Assembly (NCBI GenBank): GCA_002509325.1
Contig: DADO01000116.1
Coordinates: 1 to 5,289, forward strand
Length of the DNA stretch: 5,289 nt
Reading direction: 5' to 3'
Source: Methanosarcina sp. UBA402
GTDB lineage: Archaea; Halobacteriota; Methanosarcinia; Methanosarcinales; Methanosarcinaceae
Positions 1-5,284 of the stretch are shown here, in pieces. Positions within the stretch are counted from its first letter, which is position 1; each line of letters opens with the position of its first letter. The notes below the pieces were generated by a model. The model had not been told where the DNA came from, ran no database searches, and saw nothing but the letters and a program-made list of their open reading frames with translations. The position numbers were made by a program, and so were the translations under genes.

Positions 1-197
1 GCTGCGGCTGCGGGAGCTGCGAATGCTGCCTTTGAGATTGCTTCTTCGATGTCTACGCCTTCAAGGGCTGCGACAAGGGCCTTTACTCTGGCGTCGTTAA
101 CTTCGATACCTGCTGCCTGGAGAACGGCAGTAACTGCTTCTTCGGTAATTGCTTTACCAGCGTTGTGCAATAAGAGAGCTGCATATATGTATTCCAT
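1..197 (-). CDS. rpl12: Ribosomal protein L12 (P1/P2 type), partial
   Basis: This is the N-terminal 65 residues of the archaeal acidic stalk protein L12 (aL12, P1/P2 family); the rest lies beyond base 1. It begins MEYIYAALLLHNAGKAITEE, the helical N-terminal dimerisation domain that binds as dimers to the C-terminal spine of L10/P0. At about residues 55-65 it enters the Ala/Pro-rich hinge (KAAFAAPAAA). The missing part should be an acidic stretch and the terminal peptide that recruits elongation factors. Two in-frame ATGs are adjacent, at 200-198 and 197-195. I chose the second because it leaves 6 nt after the GGTGA ribosome binding site instead of 3, and because the family normally starts M-E-Y-I-Y. 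It lies 35 bp after the L10 stop and is the last gene visible in the L1-L10-L12 group. A family match is near certain; only the start is open, by one codon. Confidence 0.95.
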   Translation of the reverse strand, partial: MEYIYAALLLHNAGKAITEEAVTAVLQAAGIEVNDARVKALVAALEGVDIEEAISKAAFAAPAAA

Positions 198-202
198 CAT
201 TA

Positions 203-209
203 ATCACCT
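203..209 (-). promoter_or_regulatory. Ribosome binding site of L12
   Basis: The minus strand reads AGGTGAT here, a 7-base complement to the usual archaeal 16S rRNA 3' end. It sits 5 nt before the second of two consecutive ATGs and 2 nt before the first, which favours the second as the start. It is the strongest Shine-Dalgarno match in the window, which fits the need for several L12 copies per ribosome (inference). Confidence 0.75.
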
Positions 210-232
210 AATTTCAATTATCGTAAATTTAT

Positions 233-1276
233 TTATCCGAAAAGGGCACCAAGACCGGCCATTCCGTCTTCTTCAGAGGTGTCCTCTTCCTCTTCTTCCT
301 CTTCTTCCTTTACTTCTTCTTCCTCTTCGGGCGCCTTGGCTGCTGCACTTGCGGCTGCTGCGCTTGCGGCTGCTCCTAGAGCTTCCTTTAGTTCGTCATC
401 CACGGCATTTGCGTCTTTGTCTGCGGCTTCGGATGCAACCGATGTCATCTGGGCATGAGCTTTTGCCAGCAAAGTGTCCATGACTCCGGAATCAAACACG
501 ACAGCATTGACACCAAGATTCTTAGACTCTGTAAAGGCTTTTGCCAGTAAGGTGACAATTGTTGCGCTTGTCGGGTATGCGGTGTTGACAGAGAGATTGA
601 AAGCGTTCTGCGCTGCTCTAATAACATCAGAGAAGTACTGGCTTTCATCAATTGCAAGAAGTTCCGGCTCGTAAATTGTACCATCATCATAGGCGGCTCT
701 TAAATCTAGCCCTACAATGAGAGGATATACTTCCAACTTTGAAAGCATGGTTGCGAGCTTCTGCGAAACTTTCTCACCTGCTTTACAGACAACCTTCGTT
801 TCCTTTACTACAACCTTCCCTGCATCTATTGAAGCGGGAATTCCTACGCTCTGGAGTTCTCCGAGAATTGGTCCAGGTGGGAAACTGGTAGGTCCCTTCT
901 GAACAATAATATCTGCAGGAGCTATTGCACCTCCTTTGATTGGAGAAGGGGTTTTTGTCTGTTCAAGCACCTTGTAAAGCTTGAAGGGACTTTCGTTAGT
1001 AAATATCAAAGCGGTCTGCTTGTCAAGATATTTATCCATCTCGGGAATGCTTTCTCCAAGCTCATCTAAAGCCCGCCTTGTAAGGGTGTTCCTTGAGACT
1101 TTGAGCACTGCCACGTCTTTAAGGTCCCTGCGGATTTTCTGGATTTTAGCTGCAAGAATGCCTTCGATCCCGACCATCCCGAAGACCTTATGGGATTGAA
1201 TGAGTTCTTTTATAATATCGATCTCATCCTTTTTCCACTGTGGGATATTCTCCGTGCGATGTTTATTTTCTGCCAT
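233..1276 (-). CDS. rpl10: Ribosomal protein L10 (uL10, acidic P0)
   Basis: This 347-residue protein is the base of the ribosomal stalk. It binds 23S rRNA next to L11 and carries the L12 dimers that recruit translation GTPases. Residues about 10-105 form the rRNA-binding domain (VFGMVGIEGI, then LKVSRNTLTRRAL). Residues about 108-185 form the extra domain typical of archaeal/eukaryotic P0 (KGGAIAPADI, GPTSFPPGPI). Residues about 205-300 are the helical spine for L12 binding. An alanine hinge (301-314), a Glu-rich tract (317-331) and the stalk terminal peptide GMAGLGALFG (338-347) follow. Its length fits archaeal P0 and is roughly twice that of bacterial L10. The ATG directly follows the L1 stop codon with no spacer, and its GGTGGTG ribosome binding site is made from the last codons of L1, so translation is probably coupled to L1. 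Confidence 0.97.
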   Translation of the reverse strand: MAENKHRTENIPQWKKDEIDIIKELIQSHKVFGMVGIEGILAAKIQKIRRDLKDVAVLKVSRNTLTRRALDELGESIPEMDKYLDKQTALIFTNESPFKLYKVLEQTKTPSPIKGGAIAPADIIVQKGPTSFPPGPILGELQSVGIPASIDAGKVVVKETKVVCKAGEKVSQKLATMLSKLEVYPLIVGLDLRAAYDDGTIYEPELLAIDESQYFSDVIRAAQNAFNLSVNTAYPTSATIVTLLAKAFTESKNLGVNAVVFDSGVMDTLLAKAHAQMTSVASEAADKDANAVDDELKEALGAAASAAAASAAAKAPEEEEEVKEEEEEEEEDTSEEDGMAGLGALFG

Positions 1277-1918
1277 TTACACCACCCTTTCGGATTTTCC
1301 CATAGTCGTCGTGACATAGACTGCTCTGAGGTTGTGCTTGCCCTTGTCCAGAACACGCTCAAGCCTAGATATTATAGTCTCAATGTTCTCTGCAAGCTGG
1401 TCAGGACTCATATCTCTTCGGCCAACAGGCACATGGAAAGTAAGCTTGTCTTTTGACCTCAATCTGATCGCATTTTGCTTGCTCTGGATAAGTTCGGTTA
1501 TATCCTTGGTAGGTAAGAGTGGAATAGGCATTTTCCCTCTGGGTCCAAGAACAACACCAAGGTTCTTACCAATTATTGGCATAAACTGGGTTTCTGCGAT
1601 AAAAAGGTCACATTCGTTTGCAAGAATCCTGGCTCTGCTTTTGTCAGTCACTAGCTCATCGAGCTCAACATCAGAAATAACATACGCAGCACCGGCGGCT
1701 TCTGCCCTCAGGCCCACTTCACCTCTTGCAAAAACGCCGATTTTCAGTTCTTTTCCGAGCCCGTGAGGAAGAATTACTTCTTCATCAACTCTGTTCTTCG
1801 GTTGGTTCATGTCAAGATTCTTTAAGTTTATCGCCAGGTCAACGCTTTCTGAGAAGTTGCGTTTTGGCGATTCTTCAAGTACTTTCTTGACAGCTTCCAG
1901 TATAGTTTTTTCTGCCAT
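1277..1918 (-). CDS. rpl1: Ribosomal protein L1 (uL1)
   Basis: The gene encodes 213 residues of the large-subunit L1 protein, which binds the 23S rRNA L1 stalk and helps deacylated tRNA leave the E site. The L1 signature is plain at residues 107-131 (FIAETQFMPIIGKNL, then GVVLGPRGKMP). Domain I is split between the N-terminus (PKRNFSESVDLAINLKNLD) and the C-terminal part (RAVYVTTTMGKS), with domain II between them. The length is typical for archaea. The ATG has a GGAGG site 6 nt upstream. The stop codon abuts the L10 ATG. In Methanococcus, L1 represses translation of its own L1-L10-L12 operon by binding an mRNA site near the start of the L1 coding region. I see no clear copy of that motif in the early codons here, but the leader carries a fold next to the ribosome binding site (listed separately). 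Confidence 0.97.
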   Translation of the reverse strand: MAEKTILEAVKKVLEESPKRNFSESVDLAINLKNLDMNQPKNRVDEEVILPHGLGKELKIGVFARGEVGLRAEAAGAAYVISDVELDELVTDKSRARILANECDLFIAETQFMPIIGKNLGVVLGPRGKMPIPLLPTKDITELIQSKQNAIRLRSKDKLTFHVPVGRRDMSPDQLAENIETIISRLERVLDKGKHNLRAVYVTTTMGKSERVV

Positions 1919-1924
1919 CTTGTT

Positions 1925-1929
1925 CCTCC
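1925..1929 (-). promoter_or_regulatory. Ribosome binding site of L1
   Basis: GGAGG on the minus strand, with a 6-nt spacer (AACAAG) to the L1 ATG, is a standard archaeal Shine-Dalgarno. Its first G (1929) directly follows the 3' arm of a predicted 7-bp stem (1930-1936), so the fold of the leader could decide ribosome access. Confidence 0.8.
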
Positions 1930-1979
1930 CCGTAGTGTTTGGACTTGCTTGTCCAGGCAGCCTTTTTGGCTTACTACGG
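1930..1979 (-). promoter_or_regulatory. Predicted three-way-junction RNA in the L1 leader
   Basis: Read on the minus strand, this 50-nt segment can fold into a closed three-way junction. A perfect 7-bp outer stem pairs CCGTAGT (1979-1973) with ACTACGG (1936-1930). It encloses hairpin 1, AGCC-AAAAA-GGCT (1971-1959), and hairpin 2, TGGAC-AAGCAA-GTCCA (1955-1940). Short single strands join them. The outer stem ends directly against the GGAGG of L1. L1 operons in archaea and bacteria are known to be controlled by L1 binding to mRNA, so a translational operator is a reasonable guess. The junction nucleotides do not obviously copy the 23S rRNA L1 site, so the ligand is unproven. Pairing is by eye; no energy calculation was made. 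Confidence 0.5.
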
Positions 1980-2056
1980 TTGGTTTTAGGGCGTACCCAT
2001 TATCCGGGTTCTGCTACTCTTAACAGTAAGCTTTGAATAGCTATCATTTTTATTTA

Positions 2057-2076
2057 TTGCAGTATATGATATGCAA
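2057..2076 (-). promoter_or_regulatory. Candidate promoter of L1 with inverted repeat
   Basis: The minus strand carries an AT-rich TATA-like element, ATATCATATA (2072-2063), about 145 bp before the L1 ATG. TTGCA and TGCAA, spaced by 10 bp (2057-2061 and 2072-2076), bracket it as a perfect 5-bp inverted repeat. A start site about 25 nt downstream would give a leader of roughly 120 nt that includes the whole three-way junction. A second AT-rich word, AATAAATAAAAA, follows about 10 bp later and could be the TATA box instead. The 243-bp spacer otherwise holds no gene: the short frames in it lack ribosome binding sites. Confidence 0.4.
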
Positions 2077-2161
2077 AGTTCTTGAGCTATTAGTGCTATC
2101 TGATTTAAAACTATTGGTGTGGCAGTGAAATCCCGGATAAATAGTAAAGGGATGGGAAGGC

Positions 2162-2647
2162 TTACCATTCCTCGCCAGCAAGCAAATCATCGAACTTGCC
2201 TTCATCGAGTGCTTTCTGACAGTCTCTGGCCCTAACTCCCTCTACGGTTACACCCATAGGGACACAGGTTCCCATTACTTCTTTCATTGTTGCCTTGAGA
2301 TCGTAGGCAAGTACGTCTTCCCTTTTCATACGGGCGATCTTTGCGACCTGCGGGATGCTGATGTTTCCAACAACTTCGCTTCCTGCATTTCCTGACCCTT
2401 TCTGAATCCCTAGTTCTTTCATAATCAGGGATGCAGTAGGTGGAGTACCTACCTCGATCTCGACATTTTTCTTGTCGTCAACAATCACTTTTACAGGGAC
2501 CTGCATTCCATTGAAATCCCTGGTTTTTTCATTGATCTTTTCGACCACTTCTTTTATGTTGACCCCGAGCGGACCAAGCGCTGGACCTAAAGGTGGTCCA
2601 GGATTCGCTTTTCCTCCAGGGACAAGTGCTTCAACAATACTTGTCAT
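2162..2647 (-). CDS. rpl11: Ribosomal protein L11 (uL11)
   Basis: This 161-residue protein binds the 23S rRNA GTPase-associated centre beside L10 and helps elongation-factor function. The N-terminal domain carries the proline-rich uL11 motif KANPGPPLGPALGPLGVN (residues 13-30). The C-terminal RNA-binding domain follows, with GTPPTASLIMKELG (67-80), KGSGNAGSEVVGNISIPQVA (83-102) and IARMKREDVLAYDLKA. An archaeal C-terminal extension ends in DDLLAGEEW. The ATG is preceded by GGTGA with a 7-nt spacer (2655-2659), which fixes the start. The gene lies 121 bp after spt5 and 243 bp before L1, so it may be its own transcription unit or a read-through partner of secE-spt5. In bacteria L11 and L1 are usually adjacent in one operon, so the long gap here is a difference. 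Confidence 0.97.
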   Translation of the reverse strand: MTSIVEALVPGGKANPGPPLGPALGPLGVNIKEVVEKINEKTRDFNGMQVPVKVIVDDKKNVEIEVGTPPTASLIMKELGIQKGSGNAGSEVVGNISIPQVAKIARMKREDVLAYDLKATMKEVMGTCVPMGVTVEGVRARDCQKALDEGKFDDLLAGEEW

Positions 2648-2768
2648 CTGAGTCTCACCGGTTTTAATAAGGTATAACTTTACAGATCTGTTTCAATCCG
2701 CTCTCAGTACTGGTGATTTATCTATTAATAAGCTGGAATTTTTCGGTATTTTCCATCTCGCCGTGGCT
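2648..2768 (-). promoter_or_regulatory. spt5-L11 spacer: RBS, palindrome, weak TATA
   Basis: The L11 ribosome binding site GGTGA is at 2655-2659. A perfect 10-bp palindrome, ACAGATCTGT, is at 2682-2691. An AT-rich element, TTATTAATAG (2731-2722 on the minus strand), is a possible TATA box that would start transcription near 2700 and give a leader of about 50 nt. GTTATACC (2678-2671) is another AT-rich word, but it would give an almost leaderless mRNA, at odds with the clear ribosome binding site. No strong terminator for spt5 is seen, so L11 could also be reached by read-through. Confidence 0.35.
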
Positions 2769-3227
2769 TTATTCCTTGTCTTTTTTAAGTATCCTTACAG
2801 TATCGCCACGAATCGTGATGGGAATCGGAACCACAGCATCAAACAGTTCCACAGTAATTTCCTCATGACCTTCATCAACCCTTTTAACCCGGGCTTTCTC
2901 CCCTTTAAAGGGTCCTGATGTGACCTCAATTATAGCCCCTTCTTTGATTCCTGTCACAGTTGGTTTGGGTTTAAGGAAATGCTCAATTTCGGCAATTGAT
3001 GAACTCCCTTTCACAAGAGCCCGTGCATGGGGAATAGTTTGGATTGCCACTTCTACGATTCCAGGTTTAGGAGCCTCAACAAGGACATATCCTTTTAGCT
3101 CATCAGGAGCAAGAATTGCCCTTATATCCAGTTTCTCCTTCTTTGAGATCCTGGCAAGCGTTGTCGCAACCGATTTTTCCTGGTTTGCTGTGGTTTTGAT
3201 TACAAATATCTGTGAATCCTCACTCAT
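2769..3227 (-). CDS. spt5: Transcription elongation factor Spt5 (NusG-like)
   Basis: The gene encodes 152 residues of archaeal Spt5, which works with Spt4, clamps RNA polymerase on DNA and raises processivity; it can also link polymerase to the ribosome. Residues about 5-84 form the NGN domain (IFVIKTTANQEKSVATTLA, then GYVLVEAPKP and IPHARALVKG). Residues about 96-148 form a single KOW domain (EGAIIEVTSGPFKGEKARVK). One KOW and this length are typical for archaea. An in-frame GTG at 3239 would add four residues, but I chose the ATG at 3227. It has GGGTGG 4 nt upstream, and it overlaps the secE stop in an ATGA, a usual sign of coupled translation. The secE-spt5 pairing matches secE-nusG in bacteria. 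Spt4 is not in the window. Confidence 0.96.
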   Translation of the reverse strand: MSEDSQIFVIKTTANQEKSVATTLARISKKEKLDIRAILAPDELKGYVLVEAPKPGIVEVAIQTIPHARALVKGSSSIAEIEHFLKPKPTVTGIKEGAIIEVTSGPFKGEKARVKRVDEGHEEITVELFDAVVPIPITIRGDTVRILKKDKE

Positions 3228-3439
3228 TTGGCCACCCACTGGGGCAACATTGTCAACAGTACGTATACAATAAATCCTATTGCTCCCACTACCAGAATAC
3301 CAATACCTGCAACTTTGGCAATGGTCAAGAACTCTTCCCTGGACGGTTTTTTAGTAAGTTTCAGGATTCTCAAGTGTGATCGTATTACCTGACCAACGCT
3401 TTCTACAGTTATTTTCGGATCAAACGTGGATTCTGCCAT
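3224..3439 (-). CDS. secE: Preprotein translocase subunit SecE (Sec61 gamma)
   Basis: This 71-residue protein is the clamp subunit of the SecYEG/Sec61 channel in the cytoplasmic membrane. An amphipathic stretch (VGQVIRSHLRILKLTKKPSREEFLTIAKV, about residues 15-43, described in parts: VGQVIRSHLRIL and KKPSREEFLTIAK) precedes one membrane helix at about 43-65 (AGIGILVVGAIGFIVYVLLT). The P-S-R-x-E-F motif is typical of archaeal SecE and Sec61 gamma. The single membrane span and size match the archaeal family; the E. coli protein has three spans. A TTG just before the ATG could extend it by one residue, but the ATG at 3439-3437 sits behind GGATGTGA (3451-3444), a 7-of-8 match to the Shine-Dalgarno. 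Its TGA overlaps the spt5 ATG. It is the first gene of the secE-spt5 unit after a 418-bp spacer. Confidence 0.95.
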   Translation of the reverse strand: MAESTFDPKITVESVGQVIRSHLRILKLTKKPSREEFLTIAKVAGIGILVVGAIGFIVYVLLTMLPQWVAK

Positions 3440-3583
3440 CAATTCACATCCAGGTTTTCTTTATTTCATTCATCTGTCTTTAATTTTTTGCCTGCAGTTC
3501 TTCCTATGCATTTTTCCATTTTCAAAATTCGCTTTTCTTATACGCAAATTTTCAGACTTATGCCAAGGAAGGAACGGGCGGGG

Positions 3584-3609
3584 ATTATATTATTAATTCC
3601 TATTATATG
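3584..3609 (-). promoter_or_regulatory. Candidate TATA elements for secE-spt5
   Basis: Two AT-rich words lie close together on the minus strand, CATATAATA (3609-3601) and AATAATATAAT (3594-3584), in a setting that turns GC-rich just downstream (CCCCGCCCG). A start about 25 nt further on would give a leader of roughly 120 nt. A nearer candidate, CGTATAAG (around 3535-3545), would give a leader of about 75 nt. Which one is used cannot be decided by eye. Confidence 0.35.
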
Positions 3610-3626
3610 AAGATATCACTGACACG

Positions 3627-3716
3627 GCTTTTAAAACGTCAAAGGATTTCGATGCTGGATTAATGTTTATTTCAAAGCTTTAATCGCGTCAGTAGAAAGA
3701 TCTATTTTTGATGCTG
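3627..3716 (-). repeat. Degenerate direct repeat in the ftsZ-secE spacer
   Basis: Two segments on the minus strand share a series of words in the same order. Copy 1 (3716-3677) has CAGCATC, AAAAT, CTTT, TGACG and TTAAAGC. Copy 2 (3657-3627) has CAGCATC, GAAAT, CCTTT, TGACG and TTAAAAGC. The first words are 59 bp apart and copy 2 is about nine bases shorter. The match is imperfect and AT-rich, so chance or an old duplication are both possible. Confidence 0.35.
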
Positions 3717-3747
3717 AATTGTATCGGCATCATACGGTATTTACCAT

Positions 3748-3828
3748 AAAAATAGTTTTCGATTGGTTTTGTTCCTATCCTTCATTTTACTTTAAAGAGA
3801 GGAAAACAGTATTTTTTATCCAATCGAA
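3748..3828 (-). terminator. Candidate terminator hairpin after ftsZ
   Basis: About 30 bp past the ftsZ stop, TTCGATTGG (3828-3820) is perfectly complementary to CCAATCGAA (3766-3758). The 53-nt interior can pair further, TTTTCCT with AGGAA-c-AAA, giving a long imperfect hairpin. Five nucleotides after the second arm comes a run of five Ts (3752-3748). Archaeal termination mainly needs U-runs and not a hairpin, so the U-run itself, together with the T-rich stretch inside the loop, may be the working part. The large loop makes a classical terminator less certain. Confidence 0.4.
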
Positions 3829-3857
3829 GATTTTAATCCCTTTTGTCTCTGGTTTGA

Positions 3858-4985
3858 TCACTCTACAAAATCAATTCCATATTTAAAGGTAATATCCTTG
3901 TCGTTTCCATGGCCGTAAATCTGGGCGGATTTTACTCCTGTGACCACGATCATGGTGCGTACGGTCTGTTCGAGATCAGGGTCAACCTGGGCACCCCAGA
4001 TCAGGCGGGCATTGGGATCTATCCGGCTGTAAACCTCCTGAACTACACACTCAGCTTCCGAGATCGTCATGTCAGGCCCTCCAACCACATTAACAAGGGC
4101 AGAGGTCGCACCTGAGATATCTACATCAAGAAGCGGGCTGCGCAGGGCTTTCTGTACGGATTCAACGGCTTTGTTCTCTCCATCAGATTCTCCAAGCCCT
4201 ATCATCGCGACACCACCATTTTGCATAACAGTTCTGATGTCTGCAAAATCAAGGTTCACAAGTCCGGGTTTTGTAATCAGTTCGGTTATGCCCTTTACGG
4301 CTCTCATAAGAACTTCGTCTGAGACTTTAAAGGCAGCCTGAAGCGGGAGTCTCGGAACGACTTCAATCAGCTTGTCGTTGGGTACCACTATTACCGTATC
4401 TGCGACATCTCTCAGGCGTTCAAGACCTGCCTCTGCATTGGTTCTGCGGATATGGCCTTCCACACTGAAGGGCAGAGTAACGACTGCAATCGTAAGGGCT
4501 CCTGCATCTCTTGCTGCCTCAGCTACTATAGGTGCAGATCCTGTTCCTGTTCCTCCTCCAAGGCCTGCAGTGATAAAGACCATATCAGAGCCTTCGACAA
4601 CCTTGTTTATCTCATCAATGCTCTCGATTGCTGCATCTTCTCCTATCTGGGGGAGACTGCCAGCTCCAAGTCCACGGGTTTTCTTTTTCCCGATAAGAAT
4701 CTTTTTGCCGGAGCGTGTATGAAGAAGGTGCTGGGCATCGGTATTTATGGCAATAAGGTCCGCTCCCTGGACCCCTTCGCCCATCATACGCTGGATGCTA
4801 TTTGAGCCTCCGCCTCCACAGCCTACCACTTTGATGGTTGTTTTAAGGCTTCTGAGGATCTCCTCAAGCTCAGCATCAACATCTGAGTCTACTACGTTAG
4901 AGTAATCTATATTTGAGTACTCTCCCTGCCCGGCACGTCCTTCCAGGGCAGATCGAGCAAGGGCTTCTTCCACAATGGATCTCAT
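3858..4985 (-). CDS. ftsZ: Cell division GTPase FtsZ (FtsZ1 type)
   Basis: This 375-residue tubulin-family GTPase assembles into the division ring at midcell. It has the T1 loop GCGGGGSNSIQRM (55-67), NTDAQ (81-85), the tubulin/FtsZ signature GGGTGTG (143-149), RRTNAEAGLERL (180-191) and the T7 loop NLDFADIR (244-251), whose acidic residues D246 and D249 complete the neighbour's active site. All key residues are present. The segment RSPLLDVDISGATSALVNV (282-300) resembles archaeal FtsZ1 more than FtsZ2. The N-terminus (MRSIVEEALA) is also FtsZ1-like. The tail ends KYGIDFVE, where the short peptide for a membrane anchor such as SepF would be expected (inference). An in-frame GTG at 5003 overlaps the GGAGG site and has none of its own, so I chose the ATG at 4985. 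Placement before secE-spt5 is, as I recall, shared with haloarchaea. Confidence 0.96.
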   Translation of the reverse strand: MRSIVEEALARSALEGRAGQGEYSNIDYSNVVDSDVDAELEEILRSLKTTIKVVGCGGGGSNSIQRMMGEGVQGADLIAINTDAQHLLHTRSGKKILIGKKKTRGLGAGSLPQIGEDAAIESIDEINKVVEGSDMVFITAGLGGGTGTGSAPIVAEAARDAGALTIAVVTLPFSVEGHIRRTNAEAGLERLRDVADTVIVVPNDKLIEVVPRLPLQAAFKVSDEVLMRAVKGITELITKPGLVNLDFADIRTVMQNGGVAMIGLGESDGENKAVESVQKALRSPLLDVDISGATSALVNVVGGPDMTISEAECVVQEVYSRIDPNARLIWGAQVDPDLEQTVRTMIVVTGVKSAQIYGHGNDKDITFKYGIDFVE

Positions 4986-4996
4986 GCTACTGTTTT

Positions 4997-5001
4997 CCTC
5001 C
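4997..5001 (-). promoter_or_regulatory. Ribosome binding site of ftsZ
   Basis: GGAGG on the minus strand lies 11 nt before the chosen ATG at 4985, a little farther than in the other genes of this window (about 4-7 nt). The in-frame GTG at 5003-5001 overlaps this motif and cannot use it, which decides the start in favour of the ATG. Confidence 0.6.
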
Positions 5002-5258
5002 ACTTAATGGGGTAATATTTAAGTGTTGATATTAAGAATAAATGTATTTTTAGGGGGAATATGTGTATTTTTACCATCAAATATACAGTTTTGAATTTAA
5101 TAGTTTTCCTTTTCCTGCCATTTAACTTAAACTGTATTTATTTAATAACTTTTTTAAATTATTCTACTTTCCTGCCAGGCCTCAGGTTTTTCTCTTAAAG
5201 GCTTTCATGACCTGATTTTATTCCCCATTTCATTAACTACTTTATTAACTTATTTGGC

Positions 5259-5284
5259 ATGAAAGTGCTTTCAAGTACTTTCAT
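5259..5284. repeat. Inverted repeat with CTTTCA words
   Basis: On the plus strand ATGAAAGT (5259-5266) and ACTTTCAT (5277-5284) are perfect 8-bp arms around a 10-bp centre. The centre contains another CTTTCA (5268-5273), so a smaller hairpin GAAAG-TG-CTTTC is nested within it. A further CTTTCATG occurs at 5202-5209, opposite in direction to CATGAAAG at 5258-5265. It may be an operator for ftsZ or the hairpin end of a transcript from outside the window. Confidence 0.4.

Larger units (their letters stand above)
3440..3857. other. 418-bp ftsZ-secE spacer without a supported gene
   Basis: No open frame with a ribosome binding site is seen on either strand. From the ftsZ end toward secE it holds a long imperfect hairpin followed by a U-run, then two related AT-rich segments containing CAGCATC 59 bp apart, then TATA-like elements, then a purine-rich leader with the secE ribosome binding site. 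The size is unusual beside the tight packing of secE-spt5 and L1-L10-L12. A small RNA could be encoded here, but nothing in the sequence proves it. Confidence 0.5.

Noticed and set aside
284..328. CTTCC-rich low-complexity DNA that might be a repeat array
   Set aside because: It is the Glu-rich tail of L10 (residues 317-331), a normal feature of archaeal P0.
49..483. A 144-codon plus-strand frame with a Leu/Pro/Arg-rich protein
   Set aside because: It runs antisense across the L12 start and the Glu/Ala-rich end of L10; its composition is simply the complement of GAA/GAG and GCX codons.
1332..1766. A 144-codon plus-strand frame opposite L1
   Set aside because: It is antisense to a strongly conserved gene and has no ribosome binding site or recognisable domain.
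1986..2168. A 60-codon minus-strand frame in the L11-L1 spacer
   Set aside because: It starts inside the end of L11 in another frame, has no ribosome binding site, resembles no family I know, and covers the probable L1 promoter and leader.
3228..3239. GTG start at 3239 for Spt5
   Set aside because: It lies inside the ribosome binding site region of the better ATG at 3227, which also makes the usual ATGA overlap with the secE stop.
3440..3857. tRNA, CRISPR array or insertion sequence in the long spacer
   Set aside because: There is no tRNA-like cloverleaf or T-loop consensus, no regular exact repeat with spacers, and no transposase or terminal inverted repeats.
4372..4805. Two overlapping plus-strand frames opposite ftsZ
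   Set aside because: Both are antisense to the conserved GTPase core of FtsZ; one is Cys/Ser-rich only because it reads its codons in reverse.
5077..5121. A 14-codon frame (MAGKGKLLNSKLYI) upstream of ftsZ
   Set aside because: There is no ribosome binding site before its ATG, and a frame this short is expected by chance in AT-rich DNA.
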